A stretch of 64,000 nucleotides of DNA from Hominenteromicrobium mulieris. Its GTDB lineage: Bacteria; Bacillota; Clostridia; Oscillospirales; Acutalibacteraceae. Positions 48,737 through 56,142 of the stretch are shown here, in pieces. How positions within the stretch are numbered: the stretch's first letter is position 1; each line of letters opens with the position of its first letter. Below the pieces are notes generated by a model. That model searched no databases and had not been told where the DNA came from. It saw nothing but the letters and a program-made list of their open reading frames with translations. The position numbers and the translations under genes are program-made. Where the stretch lies: NCBI RefSeq assembly GCF_020687165.1, contig NZ_JAJEQC010000010.1. One strand, written 5' to 3'.

Positions 48737-49345
48737 ATGGCAGAAAAGACAGAAAAGAAATACGTTATCACAAACCATAGAAGCGGTAAGGTTCTCGCTT
48801 CCTGCGGCGGCTCTGCCGTGCAGATGACCGCAAACGGCGGCGAAACGCAGGTCTGGTGCGCCGTCCCGGCAGAGGGCACGTCCGTGCAGCTCGTCCATAA
48901 GGTCAGCGGTCTTGCGCTCACCGTTCCGGGTGAGGCAGAAAACGGCACCGCACTTGTTCTCGCAGAGGCACAGGGCAACGCTTCCCAGCTCTGGAAGCTG
49001 ACCACTACCGTCAAGGGCTGCCGCCGCATCACGCATGTCGCGTCCGGCAAGGTCATCGACATCAAGGACATCAGCGATGCAGACGGCGCACCGGCACAGC
49101 TTTGGGAGTTCGTGAAGGGCGATAACCAGAACTGGGTGCTCACCGAGGTCGAAAAGGAAAAGAAAGCCCCGGCAAAGTGCGCCGCAAAAACCGCAAAGCC
49201 GGCTGCAAAAGAGAAAGCTAAGGCAGAGGTGAAAGCCGAAGCAAAGTCGGAAGTCAAGGCAGAAGTTAAAGCCGAAGCCAAGCCCGCCGCCAAAACCACA
49301 AAGGCAGCCGCAAAAACCACCAAAACCGCAAAGAAAACGAAGTAA
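48737..49345 (+). CDS. Ricin-type beta-trefoil protein with Ala/Lys-rich histone-like tail (202 aa)
   Basis: Residues ~8-140 form a ricin-B/RICIN beta-trefoil: repeats end in the QxW pattern (QVWCAV, QLWKLT, QLWEFV, QNWVLT) and each carries a GKVL/GLALT/GKVID hairpin. Residues ~143-202 are almost only Ala, Lys, Glu, Pro and Thr (KAEVKAEAKSEVKAEVKAEA), ending KTTKTAKKTK, like the C-terminal tail of histone H1. There is no signal peptide. Most RICIN proteins are secreted sugar binders; this one should stay in the cytoplasm, where the basic tail could bind nucleic acid. That is inference. It is monocistronic. Confidence 0.88.
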   Translation: MAEKTEKKYVITNHRSGKVLASCGGSAVQMTANGGETQVWCAVPAEGTSVQLVHKVSGLALTVPGEAENGTALVLAEAQGNASQLWKLTTTVKGCRRITHVASGKVIDIKDISDADGAPAQLWEFVKGDNQNWVLTEVEKEKKAPAKCAAKTAKPAAKEKAKAEVKAEAKSEVKAEVKAEAKPAAKTTKAAAKTTKTAKKTK

Positions 49346-49358
49346 GTTCGTTTAGCCG

Positions 49359-49395
49359 AGAGCCGCACCCAAACCGGGCAGCGGCTTTCTTTTTT
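49359..49395 (+). terminator. Intrinsic terminator
   Basis: AGCCGC (49361-49366) pairs with GCGGCT (49381-49386), followed by TTCTTTTTT. Confidence 0.8.
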
Positions 49396-49448
49396 ACCCA
49401 ACATTATTCTAAAAAGCGTAATCATACCCAAATTTTCACAAAATCGCC

Positions 49449-49477
49449 TTGCACCGCCCGTCAACAGCTGATATACT
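49449..49477 (+). promoter_or_regulatory. Promoter of the esterase gene
   Basis: TTGCAC (49449-49454), 17 bp, TATACT (49472-49477). Confidence 0.65.
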
Positions 49478-49527
49478 AAAGACAGTATGGTTTATCCTGC
49501 AATTTTGCGGCCAAAGGAGTTGTCTTT

Positions 49528-50334
49528 ATGATACATGAAAAAATCAAACTGCACGTGCCGGGCTCTGCGGATTACGCAGCCATGTATACGTATTTTCTGG
49601 ATCTTTCAAAAGAGGTTCCCATCGAAAAGCGTCCCACCGTCATCGTCTGCCCGGGCGGCGCGTACGCCTTTACGTCCGACCGTGAAGCCGAGCCCATCGC
49701 CATGCGCTTCAATGCCATCGGCATGAACGCCGTTGTCGTGCGCTATTCCGTTGCCCCGGCGCGCTTTCCGACTGCCCTTCTGGAAGTCGCCACTGCCGTG
49801 AAATACGTCCGCGAAGAAGGCGTAAAGTACGGCTGTGACCCCGAAAAGGTTTTCACCATCGGTTTTTCCGCCGGCGGCCATTTAGCCGCAAGCTACGGCA
49901 ATTTCTGGAACCGCCCGTTCGTTGCGGAGGCTATGAACTGCCCGTCCGAGCTTCTGCGCCCGAACGGCCAGATCCTCTCCTATCCGGTCATCACGTCCGG
50001 CCCGTTCGCCCACCACGATTCCATCAAGAACCTTCTCGGTGAGCAGTACGAGCTCGAAAAAGCGAATCAGTCGCTCGAAAACTTCGTCACGAAAGATACC
50101 CCGCCCACGTTCGTCTGGCACACCCAGCCGGATGACTGCGTCCCGGTCGAAAACGCCCTGATGCTCGTCAGCGCCTTGCAGAAAAACGGCATCAAAACGG
50201 AGTTCCACATGTTCCCGGAGGGCGGCCACGGCCTGTCGCTTTGCAACGAAGTCACCTCGAACAGCGATGCCCAGCTCCTGCCGCACGTCGGCAAGTGGTT
50301 CGACCTCGCAGCGGAGTTTTTGCAGAGCCTTTAA
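49528..50334 (+). CDS. Alpha/beta hydrolase, BD-FAE/acetyl-xylan-esterase-like (268 aa)
   Basis: A cytoplasmic alpha/beta hydrolase with the nucleophile elbow GFSAGGHLAA, the oxyanion region VIVCPGGAY, the acid in HTQPDDCVPV and the His in EGGHGLSL. This is the pattern of carbohydrate de-acetylases in gut Clostridia. It lies before a mannosidase and a sugar kinase, so removal of acetyl groups from imported oligosaccharides is a reasonable role. The substrate is not known. A repeat element separates it from the next gene. Confidence 0.88.
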   Translation: MIHEKIKLHVPGSADYAAMYTYFLDLSKEVPIEKRPTVIVCPGGAYAFTSDREAEPIAMRFNAIGMNAVVVRYSVAPARFPTALLEVATAVKYVREEGVKYGCDPEKVFTIGFSAGGHLAASYGNFWNRPFVAEAMNCPSELLRPNGQILSYPVITSGPFAHHDSIKNLLGEQYELEKANQSLENFVTKDTPPTFVWHTQPDDCVPVENALMLVSALQKNGIKTEFHMFPEGGHGLSLCNEVTSNSDAQLLPHVGKWFDLAAEFLQSL

Positions 50335-50363
50335 TCACCGATTTTCCGTAATCGCGAACGAAT

Positions 50364-50573
50364 AAAGTCTTTGATCGACCTTTTCTAAAAGGCTTCGCCT
50401 TTTCGGGAGACCCCCTAATTGGGTCTCCCACGGGCGGAACGTCCACTGGAAGTTCCGCCCTCCCGTCCTGATTTTATGAACGCAAAAAGATTTCGTCGTC
50501 TGCGGACGACGACCAAAGGTTTCACCTTTGGAAACGGACAAACTTTCTCGAAGAAAGTTTGAACAAAGACTTT
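50364..50573 (-). repeat. Stacked-hairpin intergenic repeat, copy 3 (reverse)
   Basis: Read on the minus strand: H1 50561-50539 (CAAACTTTCT/AGAAAGTTTG), H2 50531-50513 (CCAAAGGT/ACCTTTGG), H3 50512-50493 (TCGTCGTC/GACGACGA), a linker with CTTTTTGCGTTCATAAAATC, H4 50460-50432, H5 50429-50405 (GGGAGACCC/GGGTCTCCC) and H6 50403-50387. The whole is flanked by inverted repeats AAAGTCTTTG (50364-50373) and CAAAGACTTT (50564-50573). Its orientation is opposite to the neighbouring genes. Confidence 0.88.
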
Positions 50574-50630
50574 TAACCCTCGCTTACCGACAACTACTAT
50601 TTATATTTCACACCCGAAAGGAATCATCCC

Positions 50631-51944
50631 ATGAAAGCCATTGATTTGGAAGTCAAGCGCATCTGCGAGGAAAAGCTCGCAAACGACGCGAAGCTCTCGG
50701 AGCTCTTTAAAAATTGCTACCCCAACACCATGGATACCACCGTCAAAACCATCGGCGAAAAAGATACCTTCGTCATCACCGGCGATATCCCCGCCATGTG
50801 GCTGCGTGATTCCACCGCGCAGGTTCGCCACTATCTGCCTGTCGCAAAGCACGACGCAGAGGTTGCCGATTGCATTGAGGGCCTCGTGAACCGCCAGTTC
50901 AAGTGCATTGATATCGACCCCTACGCAAACGCGTTCAATCAGGAAGCGAACGGCATGTGCTGGCCGAAATACGCTGCGGAAACGCTCGGTCAGACCGCCA
51001 GCGGCGAATCCGACGATACCGATTTCGAGACCCCGTGGGTCTGGGAGCGCAAGTATGAGATCGATTCGCTCTGCTACCCGGTGCAGCTCGCGTACCTTCT
51101 CTGGAAAGAGACCGGCCGCACAGGCCAGTTTAACGACCAGTACAAAAAGAGCACCCTGCGCATCCTCGACCTTTTCACTGTCGAGCAGAATCACAGCAAG
51201 TCCCCGTACTATTTCCGCCGCATCAACTGCCCGCCCACCGATACCCTTACGCACGACGGCCACGGCGCGCCGGTCGCCGTTACGGGCATGACCTGGTCGG
51301 GCTTCCGTCCCAGCGATGACGCCTGCGTCTACGGCTATCTCATCCCGTCCAACATGTTCGCCGTCGTAACCCTCGGCTACACCGCGGAGATCATGCGTGA
51401 GATCTATAAGGACGAGGAAGTCGCCGCCCGTGCCGAAAAGCTCGCGTCCGAGATCCGAGACGGCATCGAAAAATACGGCGTCGTCGAGCACCCGAAGTTC
51501 GGCAAAATGTACGCCTATGAGACCGACGGCCTTGGCAACTACGTCTTCATGGATGACGCCAACGTCCCGAGCCTCATGTCCATCCCGTACCTCGGCTACT
51601 GCAGCGCCGACGACGAAATTTATAAAAACACCCGTGCCTTTGTTTTGAGCAAAGAAAACCCGTATTATTACGAGGGCACCGCGGCCAAGGGTGTCGGCAG
51701 CCCGCACACCCCGCCGGAGTACATCTGGCATATCGCACTTTCCATGCAGGGACTCACAAGCCGTGACCCGGAGGAATGCAAAGCGCTTCTCCACATGTTA
51801 AAAACGACCGATGACGGCAAGGGCTTCATGCACGAGGGTTTCCATAAGGACGACCCCTCTAAGTTCACGCGCCCGTGGTTCGCATGGTCAAACTCCCTGT
51901 TCAGCGAATTTGTCTTAAAGTGCATTGATGAAAATATTCTGTAA
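50631..51944 (+). CDS. Glycoside hydrolase family 125, exo-alpha-1,6-mannosidase (437 aa)
   Basis: GH125 enzymes remove terminal alpha-1,6-mannose without a metal. Family hallmarks are GDIPAMWLRDSTAQVRHYLP near residue 45-70, WERKYEIDSLCYPVQLAYLL, GMTWSGFRPSDDACVYGYLI and the C-terminal GFMHEGFHKDDPSKFTRPWF. There is no signal peptide, so it acts on imported mannosides. It stands 17 bp before a sugar kinase gene, a likely operon. The length is typical. Confidence 0.93.
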   Translation: MKAIDLEVKRICEEKLANDAKLSELFKNCYPNTMDTTVKTIGEKDTFVITGDIPAMWLRDSTAQVRHYLPVAKHDAEVADCIEGLVNRQFKCIDIDPYANAFNQEANGMCWPKYAAETLGQTASGESDDTDFETPWVWERKYEIDSLCYPVQLAYLLWKETGRTGQFNDQYKKSTLRILDLFTVEQNHSKSPYYFRRINCPPTDTLTHDGHGAPVAVTGMTWSGFRPSDDACVYGYLIPSNMFAVVTLGYTAEIMREIYKDEEVAARAEKLASEIRDGIEKYGVVEHPKFGKMYAYETDGLGNYVFMDDANVPSLMSIPYLGYCSADDEIYKNTRAFVLSKENPYYYEGTAAKGVGSPHTPPEYIWHIALSMQGLTSRDPEECKALLHMLKTTDDGKGFMHEGFHKDDPSKFTRPWFAWSNSLFSEFVLKCIDENIL

Positions 51945-51961
51945 TTAAGGAGCTGTTTTTC

Positions 51962-52933
51962 ATGGCAGATTTTTACGCACTCGGTGAACTTCTGATCGAT
52001 TTTACCCCCACAGGCAAAACGCCGGCCGGCATCCCGATTTTTGAGCAGAACCCCGGTGGCGCACCAGCAAACGTCGCCGTGCAGGCGGCGCGCCTCGGTG
52101 TATCCGCAGGCTTCATCGGCAAGGTGGGGCAGGACATGTTCGGCACGTTCCTGCGTGATACGCTCGTTAAGCAAAATGTCGATGTCGAAAACCTCCATTT
52201 CTCAAACGATACCGCAACGTCGCTCGCGTTTGTGCAGCTGTCCGAATCCGGAGACCGCGATTTCAGCTTTTACCGTAACCCCGGCGCCGATACGCAAATC
52301 ACGTTCGATGAGGTCAATAAGGATGCACTCGCAAACGCCAAGGTACTGTGCTTCGGCTCGCTCCTGCTTACTGCAGAGCCGGGCCGCACGGCTGTGCCGC
52401 AGATTGTTTCCTACGCCCGCGAGCACGGTGCTATCACCGCCTACGACCCGAACTGGCGCGCACCGCTGTGGCCAAATGCCGAAGCCGGCATCCACGCCAT
52501 GAAGAGTCTGCTGCCGCTTGCCGATGTCGTCAAAGCGTCCGATGAGGAGCTTGAAATGCTCACCGGCTGCACCGAGATCGAAGCGGGCGCAAGGGAGTTC
52601 TTTAAGCTCGGCGTGCAGGCGGCGGTCATCACGCGCGGCGCAAAGGGCTGCGTCGTCTGCACCCCGAAAACAACCTTAACGCTCAACACCTACGATACAA
52701 AAGTCGTCGATACCACCGGCTCCGGCGACAGCTTCTTCGGCGCGTTCCTCACAAAGCTCATGGAGACCGGCAAGCCCGTTTCCGAGATCAACGAAGCCGA
52801 GCTGCGCGATGCGGCCGATTTTGCAAACGCCGCAGGCTCCGTCTGCGCGACGAAAAAAGGCGCGATTCCTGCGCTCGCCGACCGCGAATTGATCGAAACG
52901 TGCAGAGCGTCTATCCCGCTTTTAAAGCCGTAA
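51962..52933 (+). CDS. PfkB-family carbohydrate kinase, fructokinase-like (323 aa)
   Basis: This kinase starts FYALGELLIDFTPTG, has NPGGAPANVAVQAARLG and ends with the PfkB signature DTTGSGDSFFGAFL, where the Asp is the catalytic base. It phosphorylates a ketose or related sugar. Next to a mannosidase, fructose derived from mannose by isomerisation is a sensible substrate, but sequence alone does not fix it. Confidence 0.9.
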   Translation: MADFYALGELLIDFTPTGKTPAGIPIFEQNPGGAPANVAVQAARLGVSAGFIGKVGQDMFGTFLRDTLVKQNVDVENLHFSNDTATSLAFVQLSESGDRDFSFYRNPGADTQITFDEVNKDALANAKVLCFGSLLLTAEPGRTAVPQIVSYAREHGAITAYDPNWRAPLWPNAEAGIHAMKSLLPLADVVKASDEELEMLTGCTEIEAGAREFFKLGVQAAVITRGAKGCVVCTPKTTLTLNTYDTKVVDTTGSGDSFFGAFLTKLMETGKPVSEINEAELRDAADFANAAGSVCATKKGAIPALADRELIETCRASIPLLKP

Positions 52934-52943
52934 GCCATTTCCC

Positions 52944-53090
52944 GCAAAATCCGCTTTGCACGGCTGCGGCAAGGCCGTATTAGAGGGGCACATCAAGCAC
53001 GGCGTGCGCGACAGCATCGAGCACGGCGACGCAGATAAAACCATCGAAAACTTCACAAAAGCTGTGGAACGCTTCTCCAATATGGGCTGA
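52944..53090 (+). pseudogene. C-terminal remnant of a CsoR/FrmR-family repressor
   Basis: The frame reads GKAVLEGHIKHGVRDSIEHG and then DADKTIENFTKAVERFSNMG before the TGA at 53088. This matches the last ~45 residues of metal-sensing CsoR-type repressors (LE.HI.HC...HGD...L..A...F). The start and the first helix are missing, and the sensory cysteine after HIKH is Gly. It begins 10 bp after the kinase stop codon and has no start codon of its own. Confidence 0.65.
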
Positions 53091-53110
53091 TCCCGGCTGA
53101 AAATCAAACA

Positions 53111-53156
53111 AAACAGCGAAGTGCATGGGGATACCCACAGCACCTCGCTGTTTTTA
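53111..53156 (+). terminator. Intrinsic terminator after the kinase gene and CsoR remnant
   Basis: AACAGCGAAGTGC pairs imperfectly with GCACCTCGCTGTT around TGGG/CCCA, followed by TTT. Confidence 0.83.
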
Positions 53157-53212
53157 GTTTCTCTCGTATTCCGTCTTTTTCAAATTTCCTTTTTCGGGCT
53201 CTTTATTTAAGC

Positions 53213-53428
53213 TCAATAGTCAAAAACTATCGTGCGGCAGTCTTCGCAGATATTCGCCTGTATCCGCACGCGGTGGCTTGGCTTTAACGGCGTGATCTCC
53301 ACAAAGCCGTCGGCGTTTTTGGCGTTTTCAAATACGCCGGGCACGGTGTTCGCAAAGCTGAACGCGCCGTCCTTGCTTGTAAACAAGTATCCCTCGCGCA
53401 TCGCTTTTCCGCATTTCGGGCAATTCAT
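53213..53428 (-). CDS. Small zinc-ribbon protein (71 aa)
   Basis: Two CxxC pairs, CPKCGK at the start (from residue 3) and CEDCR near the end, make a zinc ribbon; between them is a mostly beta segment (YLFTSKDGAFSF). It resembles the PF20097 (DUF6487) group. The start at ATG 53428 follows GAGGAG; the longer frame has no site. The function is unknown. Confidence 0.8.
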   Translation of the reverse strand: MNCPKCGKAMREGYLFTSKDGAFSFANTVPGVFENAKNADGFVEITPLKPSHRVRIQANICEDCRTIVFDY

Positions 53429-53476
53429 AGAATTTTTCTCCTCTCTGAATGTGTAACAATTTTGCGGAAGCAAACC

Positions 53477-53917
53477 TTACGGCTCGGCAGGGTGTTGGCT
53501 TATCTCGAGCGCTTTCTGCATTTTTCGCTCAAAGTCTTCTGCCTTCACAAGGGCAATGCCTTCACCCTTGTCACCGAGCACGATCAGCCGGTCGCCTTCC
53601 TTTAAGTCAAACATTTCCCGCGCTGCCTTCGGAATAACGATCTGCCCGCGCGTGCTGAGTGTCACCGCACCCCAAAGGTGCTTGCCCGCAGGGGCAGGGG
53701 CGAGAGCCGTGTGGCCCACTCGGTTTTGGTCGTGCAAAAGCGCGTCCAGCGTCACGCCGTAGTGCCTTGCAAGGTGGTCGCATTTTTCAATGTCCGGCAC
53801 GGTTTCGCCCTGCTCCCACTTGGAGTAGGACTGCCGCGTCACCCCGGCGATTTCCGCCGCCTGCTCCTGCGTCAGCCCCTTAAGGCCGCGCAGCAAAATG
53901 AGATTATCGGCGAGCAT
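53477..53917 (-). CDS. XRE helix-turn-helix plus AbrB-type DNA-binding regulator (146 aa)
   Basis: The N-terminus is an XRE/Cro helix-turn-helix (about 5-60: LKGLTQEQAAEIAGVTRQSY, then SKWEQGETVPD). The C-terminal part is an AbrB/SpoVT swapped-hairpin domain (WGAVTLSTRGQIVIPKAARE, then MFDLKEGDRLIVLGDKG). Having two DNA-binding folds in one chain is unusual but known in Clostridia. The start at ATG 53917 has GGAAGTGGAG before it. The targets are unknown; the zinc-ribbon gene follows 48 bp later on the same strand. Confidence 0.88.
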   Translation of the reverse strand: MLADNLILLRGLKGLTQEQAAEIAGVTRQSYSKWEQGETVPDIEKCDHLARHYGVTLDALLHDQNRVGHTALAPAPAGKHLWGAVTLSTRGQIVIPKAAREMFDLKEGDRLIVLGDKGEGIALVKAEDFERKMQKALEISQHPAEP

Positions 53918-54107
53918 AAGCTCCACTTCCTTTCTGCATTCAGTATATCGCTGCGCAGTGAAATTTTCCACCAAACAAACGATACATACTTCTCAATTTC
54001 ATGTTAAGTTAAACTGCCTTGAGGGCATAAATTGTGCCTGAAGCTTTGGCTTCCTGATGCCAAAGCACGGTCCCTTGCTTGTACAAGACCCGTGATGCAC
54101 GTTCAGA

Positions 54108-54215
54108 GATCCAGACGCGCCGACGCTGAAACAGACCGATATCGGCATTGCGATGGGCGGTGTGGGCATGGTCGTTATAATTGTGAAGCTCGTTTTGGAT
54201 ATAAGGAACGGCTAA
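54108..54215 (+). pseudogene. P-type ATPase remnant (hinge motif only)
   Basis: A 35-codon frame reads DPDAPTLKQTDIGIAMGGVG and then a degenerate hydrophobic end before TAA. The motif matches NDAPALKQADIGIAMGG of metal P-type ATPases; the rest of the ~700-residue protein is absent. Between this and the regulator gene at 53917 I see no other feature apart from short palindromes. Confidence 0.6.
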
Positions 54216-54306
54216 TCGCATCCCTTTCCGAATAAAACCACAACGATAGCTTGCAGAAAATGCAGACTATTTTTGTTTATATGCGCCTAAAATTAAACAG
54301 CATATC

Positions 54307-54335
54307 TTGATTTTGTGGTGAAAACACGCTATACT
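54307..54335 (+). promoter_or_regulatory. Promoter of the AlkZ-related gene
   Basis: TTGATT (54307-54312), 17 bp, TATACT (54330-54335). Confidence 0.75.
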
Positions 54336-54367
54336 GGAAGCGATATAAAGAAAAGAGGGCGTGGAAA

Positions 54368-55036
54368 ATGAAACGGAAATTGGAGAGTATGGAAGACCTT
54401 TTGCAGGCGGTGGAATACTACGGTTTTCTGCCGTTTTTTCCGAATGACATTCCGGGCTTTTCGGTGGAGGAGATGTGCGCGCCGGCGTATTGGTTCGCTG
54501 AAGACCGCGACGGACCTTGGGAGTGGAAAGGCCCGGCGGCGCAGACGAAGCGCTGCGCGTACGGCAAGTTTTTCCGGAAAAAAGCGGGGTTTGTCAGCCG
54601 GGAATGGCTGCCGGAGCTTGTAAATTTCCGCCGTGACGGCTATGATTTTGACGCGCGCTGTGATGACGGACTGGTGTTCCACAAGGACGAGGAGCTGTAT
54701 AATACAGTCAATGCGGAGGGCGAAATTCTTTCAAAATTCCTCAAAAAGAAGCTCGATTACCGCAAAGGCGGCAACACGGGCTTTGAAACGTGCATCACGC
54801 GGCTGCAAATGCAGACGTATTTGTGCGTTTCGGATTTTATCCGCCTGAAGGATAAAAACGGCAGGCCCTACGGCTGGGCGGTGGCGCAGTACACGACGCC
54901 GGAGCATTTATTCGGGTACGATTATGTGACGTCTGCGTATAAGAGCGAACCGAAGGACTCCGAAGAAAAAATGATTGCACACCTTAAAAAACTGCTTCCG
55001 GCGACGGAAGTGCAGATACGAAAATTACTAAAGTAG
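54368..55036 (+). CDS. AlkZ-related protein (222 aa)
   Basis: The protein carries the stretches LPFFPNDIPGFSVEEMCAPA, GPWEWKGPAAQ, YGKFFRKKAGFVSREWLPEL and RRDGYDFDARCDDG that I associate with proteins annotated as AlkZ-related in Clostridia. AlkZ-type winged-helix glycosylases repair DNA crosslinks and use a QxQ or QxD motif; LQMQTYL near residue 155 is a possible match. Repair activity is unproven. It is followed after 15 bp by a dehydrogenase gene on the same strand. Confidence 0.72.
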   Translation: MKRKLESMEDLLQAVEYYGFLPFFPNDIPGFSVEEMCAPAYWFAEDRDGPWEWKGPAAQTKRCAYGKFFRKKAGFVSREWLPELVNFRRDGYDFDARCDDGLVFHKDEELYNTVNAEGEILSKFLKKKLDYRKGGNTGFETCITRLQMQTYLCVSDFIRLKDKNGRPYGWAVAQYTTPEHLFGYDYVTSAYKSEPKDSEEKMIAHLKKLLPATEVQIRKLLK

Positions 55037-55051
55037 TTGGGAGGAAAGCGT

Positions 55052-56080
55052 ATGCTTCAGCAAGTTATGACAGAGCCGGGCAAGATCATTTTCCGGGAAA
55101 TTCCCGTGCCGGAAATCGGGGACGGGCAGGTGCTGGTGAAAATTATGGACATCGGCGTTTGCGGATCGGACATCCACGTGTACCACGGCAAGCATCCTTT
55201 CACGAAATACCCCGTGACGCAGGGACATGAGGTCTCGGGTGAAATTGTAAAGTGCGGTGCGAATGTCGAAGGGCTTACCGTCGGGCAGAAAGTGACGATT
55301 GAGCCGCAGGTGTACTGCGGCAAGTGCTATCCGTGTCGGCACGGCAAGTACAACCTGTGCGAGGAACTGAAAGTCATGGGCTTCCAGACGACGGGCACGG
55401 CTTCCGAATTTTTTGCGGTGGACGCAAAGAAAGTGACACCAATCCCTAAAAGCATGAGCTTTGAAGAGGGCGCGATGCTGGAGCCGCTTGCAGTGGCGGT
55501 GCACGCCGTGCGGCAGATGGGCGACGTGACCGGCATGAACATTGCGGTGCTCGGTGCGGGGCCGATCGGCAACCTTGTGGCGCAGGCGGCAAAAGGCCTT
55601 GGCGCGGCGAAGGTGATGATTACAGACGTGAGCGACTACCGTTTGGAGAAAGCCAAGGAATGCGGCGTGGACGTTTGCGTGAACACGAAGGAGAAGAACT
55701 TTGGCGAGGCGCTCGTTGAAGCGTTTGGCCCGGACAAGGCGGACGTCATTTATGACTGCGCGGGCAACAACATGACGATGGGGCAGGCCATTCAGTATGC
55801 GCGCAAGGGTAGCGTGATTGTGCTTGTGGCAGTGTTTGCCGACATGGCGACTGTTGATCTGGCCGTGGCGAACGACCACGAGCTTGATATTAAGAGCACG
55901 ATGATGTACCGCCACGAGGACTACGTGGGCGCGATAGAGCTGGTGGAAGCGGGTAAAGTGCAGTTAAAGCCGCTTATCTCGAAAATTTTCCCGTTTGCGC
56001 AGTACCTTGACGCGTATAAATACATTGACGCGAACCGCGAGACGACGATGAAGGTCATCATTGCCGTGCAGGAAAAATAA
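55052..56080 (+). CDS. Zinc-dependent medium-chain dehydrogenase, sorbitol/threonine dehydrogenase type (342 aa)
   Basis: The catalytic zinc site is in GVCGSDIHVYHG and GHEVSGEI, the structural zinc cysteines are CGKCYPCRHGKYNLC, and the NAD(P) fold has VLGAGPIGNLVAQAA. Such enzymes oxidise polyols or related alcohols. The substrate cannot be fixed by eye. The start ATG 55052 follows GGGAGGAAAG. A terminator ends the two-gene unit. Confidence 0.9.
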   Translation: MLQQVMTEPGKIIFREIPVPEIGDGQVLVKIMDIGVCGSDIHVYHGKHPFTKYPVTQGHEVSGEIVKCGANVEGLTVGQKVTIEPQVYCGKCYPCRHGKYNLCEELKVMGFQTTGTASEFFAVDAKKVTPIPKSMSFEEGAMLEPLAVAVHAVRQMGDVTGMNIAVLGAGPIGNLVAQAAKGLGAAKVMITDVSDYRLEKAKECGVDVCVNTKEKNFGEALVEAFGPDKADVIYDCAGNNMTMGQAIQYARKGSVIVLVAVFADMATVDLAVANDHELDIKSTMMYRHEDYVGAIELVEAGKVQLKPLISKIFPFAQYLDAYKYIDANRETTMKVIIAVQEK

Positions 56081-56089
56081 ACGGAAAAA

Positions 56090-56126
56090 GACCGGGAAAC
56101 ACGCGCTGTGCTTCCCGGTCGATTTT
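56090..56126. terminator. Intrinsic terminator between convergent genes
   Basis: GACCGGGAA (56090-56098) pairs with TTCCCGGTC (56112-56120), followed by GATTTTA. Confidence 0.8.
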
Positions 56127-56142
56127 ATGTCGTGGTTTTTAC

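Noticed and set aside
50601..51794. Minus-strand open frame (397 aa) opposite the GH125 gene
   Set aside because: GH125 hallmarks on the plus strand are unambiguous; the reverse frame is a codon-bias shadow.
54009..54221. Minus-strand 70-aa frame near the P-type ATPase remnant
   Set aside because: The plus strand carries a recognisable ATPase motif there; the minus frame has no recognised similarity or ribosome site.
52900..54400. Replication origin at the composition switch
   Set aside because: The sign of change would fit, but no dnaA, dnaN, rnpA/rpmH, parAB or DnaA-box cluster was seen.
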